In this document: one piece after another, positions 5,954-6,460 of the stretch | Numbering within the stretch: the stretch's first letter is position 1 | How the letters are laid out: every line of letters begins with the position of its first letter | NCBI GenBank assembly: GCA_028228615.1 | Contig: JAOJBS010000047.1 | Location: 1-6,460 of the forward strand | DNA: 6,460 bases | Reading direction: 5' to 3' | Source of the DNA: UBA4421 sp028228615 | GTDB lineage: Bacteria; Pseudomonadota; Gammaproteobacteria; Pseudomonadales; Azotimanducaceae | Made by a program: the position numbers and the translations under genes | The notes under the pieces: model-generated | What the model was told of the DNA's origin: nothing | What the model saw: the letters and a program-made list of their open reading frames with translations, nothing else | Databases searched by the model: none

Positions 5954-6460
5954 TGCAAGGGCGTCCAGGTGAAGCTCATTTGGCCTGCTTTCCCATGGTG
6001 CCTTATTGCAATCGCATTGCCCGTGGGCACTTCGTTTTCCAAGACCGCAATGTAGTGCTGACGCATAATTTTCCCAGCGAGGTAAATACCATTCACGGCA
6101 TGGGTTGGCAGGCCCCTTGGCAGGTGACTAATAAGACGGTAGATGAACTCCACCTTGGTTATGACCACGACGCAGCAGCCAGCGCCGCCAGCGGTTGGCC
6201 GTGGACTTTTCGAGCGACGCAAACCTTCAAACTGACTGAAGATGAGCTGGTGATTCATTTGTACGTGACCAATACCAGCACCCAGCCGATGCCTGCGGGG
6301 TTGGGCCTACACCCGTTTTTTCCAGCGCCGGAGCAGACCTTTCTAACCAGTCAATTCAGCCACACATTGCAGGTGGATGATCATTGGATACCCACTCATC
6401 AGCGCCCTTTGCGGGCAAAGGGTGATCCCTTTAAGGGTCTACCTGTTGGCGGCCAGGACA
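5953..6460 (+). CDS. Aldose 1-epimerase (galactose mutarotase) family protein, N-terminus broken, runs off the window
   Basis: This family interconverts the alpha and beta anomers of aldoses or hexose 6-phosphates in the cytoplasm. The frame is open from 5872 to the window end; its first ATG is 5953 and has no ribosome site, so it is not a natural start. Translation shows HLACFPMVPYCNRIARG, NTIHGMGWQAPW, SGWPWTFRATQTF and GLGLHPFF. By family knowledge the Arg of 'NRI' (codon 6013), the His of 'IHG' (6094) and the His of 'GLHPF' (6310) correspond to the substrate-binding Arg and His and the catalytic His of galactose mutarotase. The family's Asp and catalytic Glu would lie beyond the window. 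The matching N-terminus is encoded in another frame just upstream (see the 5852-5953 entry), so the gene is either a recent pseudogene or carries a sequence error. It follows the P450 closely on the same strand and could share its transcript. Confidence 0.85.
   Translation, partial: MQGRPGEAHLACFPMVPYCNRIARGHFVFQDRNVVLTHNFPSEVNTIHGMGWQAPWQVTNKTVDELHLGYDHDAAASAASGWPWTFRATQTFKLTEDELVIHLYVTNTSTQPMPAGLGLHPFFPAPEQTFLTSQFSHTLQVDDHWIPTHQRPLRAKGDPFKGLPVGGQD

Noticed and set aside
5930..5960. Programmed ribosomal frameshifting in the epimerase.
   Set aside because: There is no slippery heptamer or following stem-loop, the family is not known for recoding, and the motif spacing points to lost bases instead.
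5764..6258. A 164-codon minus-strand ORF across the P450 end and the epimerase start.
   Set aside because: The plus strand encodes conserved P450 and epimerase motifs over the whole stretch; the minus product shows no family features and is an antisense shadow.

Overview
The window looks like chromosomal DNA of a free-living, probably marine, Gram-negative bacterium, most likely a gammaproteobacterium of the OM60/NOR5 or SAR92 type. This is inferred from the gene content: a TAXI-type TRAP transporter, a CYP108-like P450, a secreted protein of the 'PDLxGVW' kind, and intermediate base composition. No rRNA, tRNA or other taxonomic marker is present. I found no CRISPR array, insertion sequence, phage module or RNA gene.

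Layout. Bases 1-186 are a short leader with an 11-bp direct repeat. Three same-strand genes follow with gaps of 28 and 26 bases, a probable operon: a secreted protein of unknown function (187-1044), a TAXI-family TRAP substrate-binding protein (1073-2050) and a fused TRAP permease (2077-3996). A small minus-strand cupin-like protein (4023-4457) converges on the permease. It is divergent from a complete cytochrome P450 (4588-5844), and the 130-bp region between those two genes carries short direct repeats. Eight bases after the P450 stop begins an aldose 1-epimerase (galactose mutarotase) homologue that runs off the right edge. Its N-terminal coding is in a different frame from the rest, so it is either a pseudogene or contains a sequence error.

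How the genes may work together. The binding protein captures a solute in the periplasm and hands it to the fused permease, which imports it with an ion gradient. The co-directional secreted protein may act with this uptake system, but its role is unknown. The P450 closely resembles P450terp (CYP108, alpha-terpineol hydroxylase) as I remember that sequence, so oxidation of a terpene-like or other small hydrophobic compound is the best guess. No ferredoxin or reductase partner lies in the window. The epimerase would belong to sugar metabolism and may share the P450 transcript. I see no convincing new multi-gene system. The points most worth checking are the broken epimerase, the secreted protein tied to the TAXI transporter, and the repeats in front of the P450.
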